A DNA stretch of 64,000 bases, taken from NCBI GenBank assembly GCA_017620475.1, contig JAFZQI010000028.1, forward strand, positions 1 to 64,000. The letters are read 5' to 3'. This document shows positions 1 to 8,655 of the stretch, in pieces (the stretch's first letter is position 1; every line of letters starts with the position of its first letter). Origin of the DNA: Clostridiales bacterium. Lineage in GTDB: Bacteria > Bacillota > Clostridia > Saccharofermentanales > Saccharofermentanaceae. Both the position numbers and the translations under genes were made by a program. The notes under the pieces are model-generated. The model was not told where the DNA came from. It was given only the letters and a program-made list of their open reading frames with translations, and searched no databases.

Positions 1-3000
1 CTTCACATAGTATGTCGTTCCGTTCTTCACGGTGGTTACCGTAAAGGTCAGGGTGCCATTCTTCACTTCAGATTCGGTTACGTCGCCGCCTACCGTCTTC
101 TGCAGCTTGATGCTGCCTGTATCCGGCGCAGGCTTCTCATAGTTGTTTGTGATATCGACTGTATCGGTATTCCCCTTGGAGATTTCTTTATTTGTATTAC
201 TATACAGAATGCCATCCGCAGGAAGCGTATACCCAGAAGTCAGCCCTGTCGTATCTTCTGCTACCGTATATCCGGTTCCGGCAATAATGCCTTTAATCGT
301 CAGAGTTTCGCCGGCCTTGATCTTCAGGCTCACGGGAGTTCCTGCAGTAAAGGATACCGTATTCGAACTTCCATCAGAAGACTCCACTACATAATTTCCG
401 GAATAATCCAACGTTACAAGTACATCAAACTCTGTACCTGCGTTGTATTCAGTTGCATTCGTATCTCCAGTTACCGTCTTGGTAATTACCAGATCACCTT
501 TATTCAGGTAAGTATAGTCGTTCGTGATGGTTACCGCCGCCGATTGAGTCTGCGGATCAAGTCTTACCGCACCATCGGCCGGACTATAAGTGGTGTCAAG
601 AGAGTATGCGTTATTTGCTGCTACTCCCTCATCCTTCTCAACTACCTTGTATTCACCGGGGTGAGTAACCATGACTTTTGTCGAATGACCGGCCTTGACC
701 GAGAAATAGTACGGTTCAGCACCGGATTCAAGATTAACGAGATCTCCGTTTGCATCCACATACTTTACGGAACCGTTCGGTTCAACACGCTGGATGGAGA
801 AGTAGTATGTCCAGTTATCGTACATGTGATCACCGGTCTCAACCTTGCTGACCTCGATCCAGTTCTGCGCATATATATTCTTAATCTTACAGGTACCGCC
901 GGACTGCTTCAGGTCCACGATATTTCCGATCTTGTCGCCGATCTTATACTCAACAGACATTTCATATCCACTGATCTTTGCCGCTTCAAGATCCTCAACA
1001 ACCGTATACTTTCCTTCCGGAATCGGCTGTGTAACAAAATTGCCATCTCCGACTATCGTCACAGCTTTCTTGGTCGTGGTGAATTTTCCCGTTGCATCAT
1101 CGTAATATTCACCGTCTTCATTGAGAATATAGAACTTGAATCCATCCGGAAGTTTCTCACGGATACCCGGAACTCCCGAAACAGTTTTTTCGATGGTCAA
1201 ACGGCCATATTTAATTTCCTTATATACATTGGTAATCGTGTAGGATCCGGGATTGTACTTCTGTACAGATGTTCCGGAAATTCTACAATCGACAAACTGG
1301 AATGCTTCGGAACTCGAGCCTTCTGCTCCTGTTTCCGTAATTGTGTAGTCACCCAACGGAACATCATTTTGTGTCCATGTCCAATTGCGCGCCTGAAGCT
1401 GAGCGCCTGTCAGAGTAACCGGCTCAAATCCGGCAGGACCGCTGATCGTAATCGTCAAATTGGAAAGATCCAATCCCGAAATCTGATTTGCATCCAACGG
1501 ATTTTTATCCGGTCTTTCGAATACTTTGCTAACCGTAATACTTCCCTTGAGAGGAGTATATTCATTGACCATCTCAAGGTTTCTCTGTTCGCCGGCGGCA
1601 AGATTATCGATATGCGTGTTGTAGTTATACGCATCGTTATACTGAGAGGAATTTAATCCATTTGCCGTAACCAGCGCATACGAATTCATATCGATATCAC
1701 CGGAATCAAGGATCTCGAACAGACGATAGTTTGCGCCTACTTCAAGGCCATAGATGGTCACTTTTTCTCCGGCTTTTACAACCAGGTTCTTCGGAGACGT
1801 CTCAAGAGTTCCGTTATAATCCTGGATATATCCCTGTGTGGCTTCATAATCGCCAACCTTCCAAAGCTGGAACTTATATTCTTTACCTACAAATTCATCC
1901 GGAAGCGTATCAGCGGTATATACTGTATCACCGATCTTGATCTTCTTTTCCACGGTGATAGAGGCCTTACCGATCATACTCATTTCCTCGTAGGTATTGG
2001 TGACCGTAACATCAGCCTGACCCTTCTTCGGGAGAGTCACTTTTCCGTCAGAAGAAATATCCACCGGTCCGGAAGTATTTCCCTCAACCGTAGTATTGAC
2101 ACTGATTTTCGTATCTGTCAGGTTATAACCCAACAGATTGCCTTCGTTCTCGATTACGGTATACTCACCGGGGAGAAGATTGCTGATTTCAATTGCCGAA
2201 CCATCTGCCGGGACATCAAAGTAATGCTCTGTTGAATCAAGAAGACCTGTATCATTCTGCAGATACATCATACCCTTCTTTACGGCAACCTGGTATGTGC
2301 TCTTGCCGGAAGGAACCGCTCCATCAAGAGTTTTTCTCAATGTGATTTTTCCTTTTCCGGCGTCATACTTGTTGTAGAAAGCGCCAAGCGAGAATTCCGC
2401 ACCGGATGCAGGAACATTTGAATCGATTTCATCCGCAGCCTGTCCGTTCTTCTCCTCATAATACTTATAAGTATTAATGACATAATGGATGATACCATCC
2501 ACATTGGTGATGACCATCTCAATATCGATTTCACCGGAAGACAGTGATACATTCGAATCTGTCGGGGCAGGTGTATCATTTTCCTTAACTACGAAATATC
2601 TTCTCTGCGGGATATTCGGGTCAACTGTCGCCACATCAACCGTGATGTTCGGGAAAACGATCTTGCTGTACTGATCGTTTCTGCAGTCAAGATCCTTTAC
2701 TCCGCCCGGTTTTTCTGTCTTGAAATCCTTTTCGGTTTCAACAAAGCTGAACGAATACTGGTTTGCCTGAAGTTTTACATTGGTCAATTCACTGATCTGT
2801 GAAAAATCGTCAGTAAACGCTTTTCTGGCAGCAAAGTGAATCACGCTCTCATCAACCGTATTTCCCTTATCTTCTCTATCGTGATAAATGTAATGGAACT
2901 CACCACTGGAAACCGTTGTCGTACCTGCGGAAGCGATCCAGCCTGCACTGGATCCGACTACGTTACTCGGGATATCGTTAGGGATCAGGAACAAACCTGC

Positions 3001-4011
3001 GGTCATGTTGTACTTTACAGAAGAAGCATTTCTCACGTTCCAGATAATGCTTCTGGTCATGTATTCATCAACATGCTTATTGTGAAGAGAATCTTCACCG
3101 CTACATGTTGTAGTGGAGTCAAAGGAGTAATCGCTGTGCTCTTTTCCGTTTTCCGTATCGATCGTGAATGTCTCATCAACGATCTGCATTCTGTACTGGG
3201 AAAGAGTGATATCGCCACCACCGAGCATGTTGAACACAACATTCGTGGAGGGATGCTTTTTAATGAGAAGTCCGTCTGCAACACCGATAGCGGTCTCTAA
3301 ACGGGATCCCGCTTTGACATTGATGTAGATCGTTGCGTCACGGAAAGACGGATCGCTCAGATCGATCGTAGCGCCCTTATCGCCACGGGGTTCAGAGATC
3401 TCGTCGCCATCGAACGCAGGTTTAGCGGCCAGAATACCGGATTGTTTCTTCACCTTGTTGATCATGGAATCTACGTTGCTACGAAGAACATCCTCGTCAT
3501 ATGTTCGATAAAGAACGCTGGCCTTGCAAGCTGTATCGTAGCGGAAATTTGTATCCTCATTTGCCGCCATATCATAAGTCGTATCAATAACGAAATTCAT
3601 CGTGGAACTGGCATATGTGTTACCAAACCTTGCCACGGAGCCCGGTTCAAGAGAGGTAATGATAAACTGTGCGGTCGCGCTGCCGGCGAGGTCCACATCA
3701 CAGTTATTGTCCGCACCCGGATTGACGAATTTGTTCGTAGCGAATGTCGTCTCCATATGACCGGCCTGAATAAGCGTCTGACTCAAAATACCATAGTCAA
3801 CGCTTCTTCCGAGGATCGTACTGAAGTTCACCAAACTTGCCGAGTCATAATCAAGAAGATTACCATCCGCCGCGTACACCACAGGTACGCCTACCTCAAG
3901 TCCTTTATTGTTCTTCGACCTCCTTACGGCGATCGTTCCAACCACGAGCGAAGTGGCAAGAACCAGACTTGTGATTCCTACAAACTTTTTGTTTCTGAAC
4001 AGATTTTTCAT
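1..4011 (-). CDS. Giant Cna-B/SpaA-type surface adhesin (C-terminus beyond window)
   Basis: Reading runs unbroken from an ATG at 4011 to base 1 (1337 codons) and leaves the window without a stop. The start is set by AAGGGG about 8 bases upstream and by an N-terminal signal sequence (MKNLFRNKK, then a hydrophobic stretch of about 20 residues). Residues about 50-420 resemble the adhesive head of choice-of-anchor type surface proteins (GHMETTFA near the start; a GLFLIPN...GEFHYIY stretch near its end). From about residue 440 there are repeated beta-sandwich units with the pattern ITVEK...Y.FQ...G..VTI.GL..G..Y.V.E, typical of Cna-B/DUF5979 domains that often form Lys-Asn isopeptide bonds. At least eight such units are visible. 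Probable role: cell-surface adhesion or stalk. Whether it ends in LPXTG cannot be seen. It stands alone behind its own leader and is not co-transcribed with rpsT, which has its own terminator. Confidence 0.85.
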   Translation of the reverse strand, partial: MKNLFRNKKFVGITSLVLATSLVVGTIAVRRSKNNKGLEVGVPVVYAADGNLLDYDSASLVNFSTILGRSVDYGILSQTLIQAGHMETTFATNKFVNPGADNNCDVDLAGSATAQFIITSLEPGSVARFGNTYASSTMNFVIDTTYDMAANEDTNFRYDTACKASVLYRTYDEDVLRSNVDSMINKVKKQSGILAAKPAFDGDEISEPRGDKGATIDLSDPSFRDATIYINVKAGSRLETAIGVADGLLIKKHPSTNVVFNMLGGGDITLSQYRMQIVDETFTIDTENGKEHSDYSFDSTTTCSGEDSLHNKHVDEYMTRSIIWNVRNASSVKYNMTAGLFLIPNDIPSNVVGSSAGWIASAGTTTVSSGEFHYIYHDREDKGNTVDESVIHFAARKAFTDDFSQISELTNVKLQANQYSFSFVETEKDFKTEKPGGVKDLDCRNDQYSKIVFPNITVDVATVDPNIPQRRYFVVKENDTPAPTDSNVSLSSGEIDIEMVITNVDGIIHYVINTYKYYEEKNGQAADEIDSNVPASGAEFSLGAFYNKYDAGKGKITLRKTLDGAVPSGKSTYQVAVKKGMMYLQNDTGLLDSTEHYFDVPADGSAIEISNLLPGEYTVIENEGNLLGYNLTDTKISVNTTVEGNTSGPVDISSDGKVTLPKKGQADVTVTNTYEEMSMIGKASITVEKKIKIGDTVYTADTLPDEFVGKEYKFQLWKVGDYEATQGYIQDYNGTLETSPKNLVVKAGEKVTIYGLEVGANYRLFEILDSGDIDMNSYALVTANGLNSSQYNDAYNYNTHIDNLAAGEQRNLEMVNEYTPLKGSITVSKVFERPDKNPLDANQISGLDLSNLTITISGPAGFEPVTLTGAQLQARNWTWTQNDVPLGDYTITETGAEGSSSEAFQFVDCRISGTSVQKYNPGSYTITNVYKEIKYGRLTIEKTVSGVPGIREKLPDGFKFYILNEDGEYYDDATGKFTTTKKAVTIVGDGNFVTQPIPEGKYTVVEDLEAAKISGYEMSVEYKIGDKIGNIVDLKQSGGTCKIKNIYAQNWIEVSKVETGDHMYDNWTYYFSIQRVEPNGSVKYVDANGDLVNLESGAEPYYFSVKAGHSTKVMVTHPGEYKVVEKDEGVAANNAYSLDTTYSPADGAVRLDPQTQSAAVTITNDYTYLNKGDLVITKTVTGDTNATEYNAGTEFDVLVTLDYSGNYVVESSDGSSNTVSFTAGTPVSLKIKAGETLTIKGIIAGTGYTVAEDTTGLTSGYTLPADGILYSNTNKEISKGNTDTVDITNNYEKPAPDTGSIKLQKTVGGDVTESEVKNGTLTFTVTTVKNGTTYYVK

Positions 4012-4117
4012 AGAGATCCCCTTTTCGTGATTCTAAGATGTCATAGCATAGCTATTCCATGATGTCTGCGTTCTGTAGATAAAGTGCCATATGTGCGTAC
4101 ATGACTATACTATCCTT

Positions 4118-4145
4118 ATAATAGAGTATAGAGGGCAAAAAACAA
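4118..4145 (-). promoter_or_regulatory. Possible promoter of the surface adhesin
   Basis: On the minus strand TTGTTT (4145-4140), a 16-base spacer and TATTAT (4123-4118) give a plausible sigma-A promoter about 100 bases before the adhesin start. The 342-base stretch 4012-4353 otherwise holds an AT-rich leader and the rpsT terminator; I see no gene in it. Confidence 0.35.
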
Positions 4146-4293
4146 AAATCAAGCATTTATGACTGGAATTTTCTCAAAAACTCCATATTTTTAGGAAATG
4201 GTAATACTTTGTTAACATTTGAATCCATTTCGACATACAAAATCAGTTTCTTTATTTGGTTTATCAAAGAAATAATTACACTAAAACAAACGC

Positions 4294-4329
4294 AAAAAAA
4301 GATCCCGATTCTTTCGAACCGGGATCTTT
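4294..4329 (-). terminator. Intrinsic terminator of rpsT
   Basis: Read on the minus strand, AAAGATCCCG pairs with CGGGATCTT around a short loop and is followed by a run of T. It lies about 25 bases past the rpsT stop and separates it from the adhesin gene. Confidence 0.9.
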
Positions 4330-4353
4330 CTAATCAATCTTTTTGAAAAGAAC

Positions 4354-4617
4354 TTACGCCTTCGCAGCGTTAGCGGCCTTAGCCATTCTAGACTTCTTTC
4401 TGGCCGCTGCATTCTTGTGAATATATCCCTTAGCGGCAGCCTTATCGAGTGCAACCTGTGCGTCCTTAACGAGCGCTGCGGAATTATCATCAGATGCGGC
4501 GATAGAAGCCGTAGCCTTCTTGACAATGGTGCGCATCTCGCTCTTCTTCATCTTGTTGGCCAAAGTCTTCTTCTCTGCGACTTTTACGCGCTTACATGCG
4601 GACTTGATATTCGGCAT
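4354..4617 (-). CDS. rpsT: 30S ribosomal protein S20
   Basis: An 87-residue, lysine- and alanine-rich protein beginning MPNIKSACKRVKVAEKK, the normal start and length of bacterial S20, which binds 16S rRNA early in small-subunit assembly. The ATG at 4617 follows GGAGGTGAAGGAA; the in-frame ATG at 4632 is part of the ribosome site and is not the start. The alternating K/A helices and the C-terminal segment (HKNAAARKKSRMAKA) fit the family. It has its own promoter just past the methyltransferase gene and its own terminator, so it can be expressed apart from the upstream cluster. Confidence 0.97.
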   Translation of the reverse strand: MPNIKSACKRVKVAEKKTLANKMKKSEMRTIVKKATASIAASDDNSAALVKDAQVALDKAAAKGYIHKNAAARKKSRMAKAANAAKA

Positions 4618-4661
4618 TTCCTTCACCTCCATCAGTATTAATCTTAATCAGACACCGAGAT

Positions 4662-4690
4662 ATTGTACCATGCATATTTTAGTGGTGCAA
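4662..4690 (-). promoter_or_regulatory. Promoter of rpsT
   Basis: Minus strand TTGCAC (4690-4685), a 17-base spacer, TACAAT (4667-4662). Close to the sigma-A consensus, with a leader of about 40 bases before the S20 start. Confidence 0.75.
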
Positions 4691-4701
4691 GAGTTTTTTT
4701 G

Positions 4702-5439
4702 CTATTCGGTCAAAAAATCTCCTTTTGTCGCCTCATAAAGCCCGATACTGGTGGCAATAGGCAGGTTGAGGCTATCAATGTTATCCGTGTGATCGATCCG
4801 AACCGGCTGGCCGATCTGCGAAAAAAACGCAGGCAGGCCGGTTGCTTCATTTCCCATGATCAGCGAAAACGGCTTCTCGATCTTCGTCTCGTGTAGAAGG
4901 CGGCTTCCGTCCAGCATGAACGGATAGAAATGACGTTCTCCGGCGCCATCGCTTTCCTTATATTCTTCCCACGAATCGTAGTACTTGAAGCGGACACGGC
5001 TCAGCGCGCCCATCGATGCACGGATCACCTTCGGATCGAAAAAATCCACTCCCGGACGGATAATGGCGATATCTCTTACCCCAAATCCTGCGCACGAACG
5101 GATGATCGTGCCGGCATTCCCCGAATTACTCGGATTCACGAGCACAACATGTGATGCTCCCTTGTCCAGTTCACAGGAATACTTATTGATCATGGCGATC
5201 ACGAAGCAGTTCTCCTTCTGCGACAGGATCTGAAAGACCTTGTCATTTACCTCGCAGGGAATCCCCCGTTCATTACAGATCTTCAGGATCTTCTCTTTCG
5301 TTTCGGATTCGTAAAAAGCACTGTGCAGATATACTCGTGTGACATTTTGGGGCCGGATATTCAAATACTCCATACTGACTGTCGCGCCCAGGCAGTATGT
5401 CGTCATGTCTTCTTTTTTATATCTCTTCACTGTTGCCAC
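4702..5439 (-). CDS. TrmH/SpoU-family RNA 2'-O-methyltransferase
   Basis: A SPOUT-class, SAM-dependent RNA ribose methyltransferase. All three knot motifs are present in order: NPSNSGNAGTIIRS near the middle, IMGNEATGLP, and SLNLPIATSIGLYEA at the C-terminus. The N-terminal about 90 residues form the substrate-binding part typical of this family. Target rRNA or tRNA position cannot be told. Start is uncertain: GTG at 5439 (MATVKRYKKED) has a GGGG-type ribosome site 7 bases upstream; GTG 5430 and ATG 5406 are alternatives, and homologous proteins usually begin VKRYKK. It sits 39 bases after the DsrE-like gene and is the last gene of the cluster before the rpsT promoter. Confidence 0.87.
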   Translation of the reverse strand: MATVKRYKKEDMTTYCLGATVSMEYLNIRPQNVTRVYLHSAFYESETKEKILKICNERGIPCEVNDKVFQILSQKENCFVIAMINKYSCELDKGASHVVLVNPSNSGNAGTIIRSCAGFGVRDIAIIRPGVDFFDPKVIRASMGALSRVRFKYYDSWEEYKESDGAGERHFYPFMLDGSRLLHETKIEKPFSLIMGNEATGLPAFFSQIGQPVRIDHTDNIDSLNLPIATSIGLYEATKGDFLTE

Positions 5440-5478
5440 TATGTTTCCCCGCCCGGTTCTTTTCAAAAAGCAGATCGT

Positions 5479-5910
5479 TTAAAGCCGTACCACATTGTCC
5501 GCATTAAGAAGGCTTTGCAAAAGCACAGCCATATCCTCGCAGATGATCCTCGGATCCTCCGGAATCTTCCCAAGATAGAAAAGCGTTTCATTACACGCTT
5601 TCACCACAATTTCCCGGTCCAGGATATCTTTCCAGCATGAATAGCATTCGCTTTCGGGAAGGATGAGCTTGACCCCGTCATGAAGAAGAATGATCTCATC
5701 CGGCACCGTTTTGGCCGTTTTCAGGCTGGACAGTGCATGCCTCATCAGGTCACTGCCGTGTTCCAGCGATACCTCATCGCCCTTGTTGTCTCCGACGATC
5801 TCTCCTTCAATCAGCAGCACAACTCTTCTCGGACGGCCCTCTTTTGCAGTCAGCGCTATCTGCGGAACCGTTTCCGTCGGCACCTCGGTAAAAAACTCAT
5901 TCATTTCCAT
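5479..5910 (-). CDS. DsrE/YedF-like protein
   Basis: A 143-residue protein that fits the C-terminal DsrE fold of YedF-type proteins: a first strand RVVLLIEGEIVG, a helix LMRHALSSLKTAKTVP, the strand IILLHDGVKL, a segment with one Cys near VVKACNETL, and an ending NADNVVRL. In known families this fold carries sulfur or selenium transfer proteins; here the TusA-like N-terminal domain of YedF is absent, so a transfer role is only inferred. The gene begins inside the stop of the DUF6062 gene (TAATG overlap), so the two are translationally coupled. Confidence 0.6.
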   Translation of the reverse strand: MEMNEFFTEVPTETVPQIALTAKEGRPRRVVLLIEGEIVGDNKGDEVSLEHGSDLMRHALSSLKTAKTVPDEIILLHDGVKLILPESECYSCWKDILDREIVVKACNETLFYLGKIPEDPRIICEDMAVLLQSLLNADNVVRL

Positions 5911-6680
5911 TACTTATCGCTCTCCTTTGCCGAAGAAGGCGCATCCGCCGTCTGTCCCCCAAGCATGGAGATTGCGCGCGGAACGGCGTCTTTGCTGTTT
6001 CCCCACGGCTTATCCTTATTCCGGTAGTCAAACTTCAATGTGAACCATTCCACATCTTTGATCAATTCTTCAAGACCCTGGTTATGTGTCTTAGCCAGTG
6101 CGGCGACAAAGTCCGCCGCCTGGTTCTGGTTCAACTGATCTGCTGCCGCACGAAGGAGTTCTGCGACATGCGGAAGACAGTGGTATGTCTTGGTCGCGAA
6201 TGTCTCTCGAAAAGAACTGTCCTCAAAGTACAGCCACATGATGACCTCCATGTAACGGGCCATCGTCTTGTTGATCTTGTCACAGATGATGCAGGAGTCC
6301 AATCTCGCATCGATCTTATCCGCAAGCGTAGTCAGTCTCTTCTTGTAGTCCGCGTCCTTTCCTGAAAGCAGAGATCGTTTCGAAGGTGCCGCTTTTTCCC
6401 AAAGCGGATCCGTTTCTTTCTTGACGTCCTGAATATGCGTGTGAAGCATCAGGCCCATCCCGAGGCGGTTGATCTCTCTTGCGAACATCTTGTTGAGATG
6501 ATCTCCGCAGAATCCCGACTTATTTGTCAATTCACGGTTATCCGGCTCCATCAGGGACGGACCGAGATAGTAATCCAGGCTATCGCCTTCGACCTTCGCC
6601 TTAAGCGCACAGAGTGGACAGGCGCAGGACGAGGAATACGCATCGTTGACCGGTATGGTGTAGATCTTTTCAATCTTCAT
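5910..6680 (-). CDS. DUF6062 family protein
   Basis: A 256-residue soluble protein with paired cysteines: CACPLC near residue 20, a GFCGDH segment near residue 57 and CIICDK near residue 130, plus CLPH near 168. These look like metal- or redox-binding sites. The pattern matches proteins collected as DUF6062 in Clostridia; no reaction is established. The ATG at 6680 follows a GGAT-type ribosome site and the stop overlaps the DsrE-like start by one base. Co-occurrence with a DsrE-like protein suggests a thiol or metal role, but that is inference. Confidence 0.65.
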   Translation of the reverse strand: MKIEKIYTIPVNDAYSSSCACPLCALKAKVEGDSLDYYLGPSLMEPDNRELTNKSGFCGDHLNKMFAREINRLGMGLMLHTHIQDVKKETDPLWEKAAPSKRSLLSGKDADYKKRLTTLADKIDARLDSCIICDKINKTMARYMEVIMWLYFEDSSFRETFATKTYHCLPHVAELLRAAADQLNQNQAADFVAALAKTHNQGLEELIKDVEWFTLKFDYRNKDKPWGNSKDAVPRAISMLGGQTADAPSSAKESDK

Positions 6681-6701
6681 AGTTTATCCTTCCCGGCGGC
6701 A

Positions 6702-7751
6702 TCACGCGGGATCGTCGTGAATCAGGCGCTTGGCCCGAACGTCTACCGCCACCATATTGATCGAGGAATACTCCTCAATATACCGACCCAGGCGCTGCTG
6801 AGCATTGAGCAGCACTTCCTGGGCATTAAAGCCATAATAAAGCTCCAGATCGATACTCAGTACGACACCGTACACACGTTTTTCCGAAGAAAAACCGACC
6901 ACGTCGTGCACGCCGGGCACTTTCTTAAGCAGGATCTTAACCAGATCTAAAAGCGCGTCATCCGAAATCGAATAACTTCCCAAACTCGAGAAGGTCGGCC
7001 GTACGACCGTACGCTCCGTATCCGGTGCCACAGGCTGTACGCCGCGTTCTTTATCCCATCTTCTGCGAAGGCGGTTGAGCGGGTCGGAGAAATAGCCTGA
7101 AAACTCGTGCTTGATTTCCATGCTCGGCACCGGAATCGTGTGCATCCCCTCTCGAATACGGGTATTCTTTGCCTGGGTGATCTCCTCTTCCGAACTGACA
7201 TCCTCGATGCGGATCAGCATGGCCGGCTGATTGAGCCAAAGATTCGTACAGATCTTCTCAAGCATCGCATCCGACGTACCGAGGATCATCAAAGTCTGCG
7301 GAAGATTCTCGGCCAACGCACGCCGCATCGTAGAAGACCGGCTCGGATCCTCAAAGAGTGCCTGTCTGACCGATTCAAGCTTGGTCGGTGCTTTTTTCGC
7401 GGAGTTGCCGGCAACGATACGGCTGCCGTTGATTAAAAGTCCGTCATCGATGATGTACTTGATCGCATTCTGTTTTGCCACGCGGATCGCCCGGGTACTT
7501 TTGCCCGTGCCCGAAGGTCCTACAAAAGCAACGACTGCAATCGAGGAAAGAAGTTCCCTCATCGCATTTTCATCATTGATTGCGCTCTCGATCTGCCGTT
7601 CCGTACGAAGATGGGCTCGCGTATCCACATTCTTCTCTAAACGGCGAAGAGTGGCCCGAAGTTCAGGAATAAACACGCCCCTGCGGGAAGCACCCTGCCT
7701 CTCCTCCGGGTGTTCATTCTGTTCCTTGCCTTTTTGCTTCGGCAGATCCAC
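6702..7751 (-). CDS. P-loop ATPase fused to an Asp23/YloU-like domain
   Basis: A 349-residue protein. Residues about 78-86 form a Walker A loop (GPSGTGKST), followed by an AAA-like or kinase-like core with ILIRIEDV-type strands. The last about 80 residues (SISDDALLDLVKILLKKVPGVHDVVGF... to ...INMVAVDVRAKRL) match the Asp23/Gls24 (YloU-like) fold, including the VPGV and YGFNAQEVLLNAQQRL features. Asp23-like proteins are linked to envelope stress and cell-envelope homeostasis in Firmicutes; an ATPase attached to one suggests a regulated envelope or assembly factor. GTG start at 7751, with GAGG nine bases upstream. It lies between yebC and the DUF6062 gene with short gaps, so probably in the same operon. 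Confidence 0.7.
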   Translation of the reverse strand: MDLPKQKGKEQNEHPEERQGASRRGVFIPELRATLRRLEKNVDTRAHLRTERQIESAINDENAMRELLSSIAVVAFVGPSGTGKSTRAIRVAKQNAIKYIIDDGLLINGSRIVAGNSAKKAPTKLESVRQALFEDPSRSSTMRRALAENLPQTLMILGTSDAMLEKICTNLWLNQPAMLIRIEDVSSEEEITQAKNTRIREGMHTIPVPSMEIKHEFSGYFSDPLNRLRRRWDKERGVQPVAPDTERTVVRPTFSSLGSYSISDDALLDLVKILLKKVPGVHDVVGFSSEKRVYGVVLSIDLELYYGFNAQEVLLNAQQRLGRYIEEYSSINMVAVDVRAKRLIHDDPA

Positions 7752-7814
7752 TCTTTATTACCTCTTTATATAAAAGCACTTTTTATCGCAGCTTGCGTAC
7801 GAACCCAAGCCGGA

Positions 7815-8540
7815 TCAGTTGTCCCAGTTGTTGAAGACTTCCTGAACGTCATCGTTCTCGTCGAATTTCTCCAGCATGGTTTCGAGCTTGGTGGCAATTT
7901 CCTCGTCTTCCACCTTTGACCAGTTCAGCGGAACCGGACCCAGTGTGGAATCAACGAACGTGTATCCTTTGGCTTCCAGTGCATCCTTCACTTCGTAATA
8001 AGATGCCGGATCCGTCAGGATCTCATAGTATCCCTCTTCTGCACTGAAATCTTCAGCTCCGCAATCCAGAGCATCCATCATAACCTGTTCTTCATCATCG
8101 AACTCCTCGGAATCGATCATGATCGTACCCTTATCCTGGAACATGAAGGATACGCTTCCGGATACGCCCATGTTTCCATCGTACTTATCGAAAATATGAC
8201 GGATATCCGCCGCTGTACGGTTACGGTTATTTGTCAGGGCTCTGACCATAATGGCGATTCCGCCCGGGCCATAACCTTCGTATACGATTTCCTCGTACTC
8301 ATCGCCCTCACCGGCACCGGCAGCTTTCTTGATTGCGCGGTTGATGTTATCGTTCGGCATATTTGCCGCCTTGGCTTTAGCAATGACATCTTTAAGCTTC
8401 GAATTGTTTTCCGGATCCGGTCCGCCTGACTTGACTGCTACCATGATCTCCTTCGCAACTTTGGTAAATACCGCACCCTTAGCTGCATCAGAAGCTTCTT
8501 TCTTTCTCTTGATATTATTCCACTTGGAATGACCGGACAT
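7815..8540 (-). CDS. yebC: YebC/PmpR family protein
   Basis: A 241-residue protein beginning MSGHSKWNNIKRKKEASDAAKG, the hallmark of YebC. The three-domain layout and motifs (GPGGIAIMVRALTNNRNRTAADIRHIF; SVSFMF; final acidic helix) are intact. YebC proteins act in transcriptional control or in translation of proline-rich stretches, depending on the paralogue. The ATG at 8540 has GGAGG eight bases upstream; an upstream in-frame codon at 8561 would add residues not found in the family. It follows the prepilin peptidase gene by 115 bases on the same strand. Confidence 0.95.
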   Translation of the reverse strand: MSGHSKWNNIKRKKEASDAAKGAVFTKVAKEIMVAVKSGGPDPENNSKLKDVIAKAKAANMPNDNINRAIKKAAGAGEGDEYEEIVYEGYGPGGIAIMVRALTNNRNRTAADIRHIFDKYDGNMGVSGSVSFMFQDKGTIMIDSEEFDDEEQVMMDALDCGAEDFSAEEGYYEILTDPASYYEVKDALEAKGYTFVDSTLGPVPLNWSKVEDEEIATKLETMLEKFDENDDVQEVFNNWDN

Positions 8541-8655
8541 AAGGAAAACCTCCACCTTCAAAAATGTACATAGTATTATATCACTCAGTGCGATTTCTCG
8601 CCAACCGGTTTCACGGCTTCTATCGAATGAGTCTGACTTCTAACTTCACCGCTTT

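Noticed and set aside
544-1656. A 370-codon + strand ORF
   Set aside because: It lies antisense to the adhesin, whose repeats and signal peptide are clear; its product has no recognisable domain and no ribosome site.
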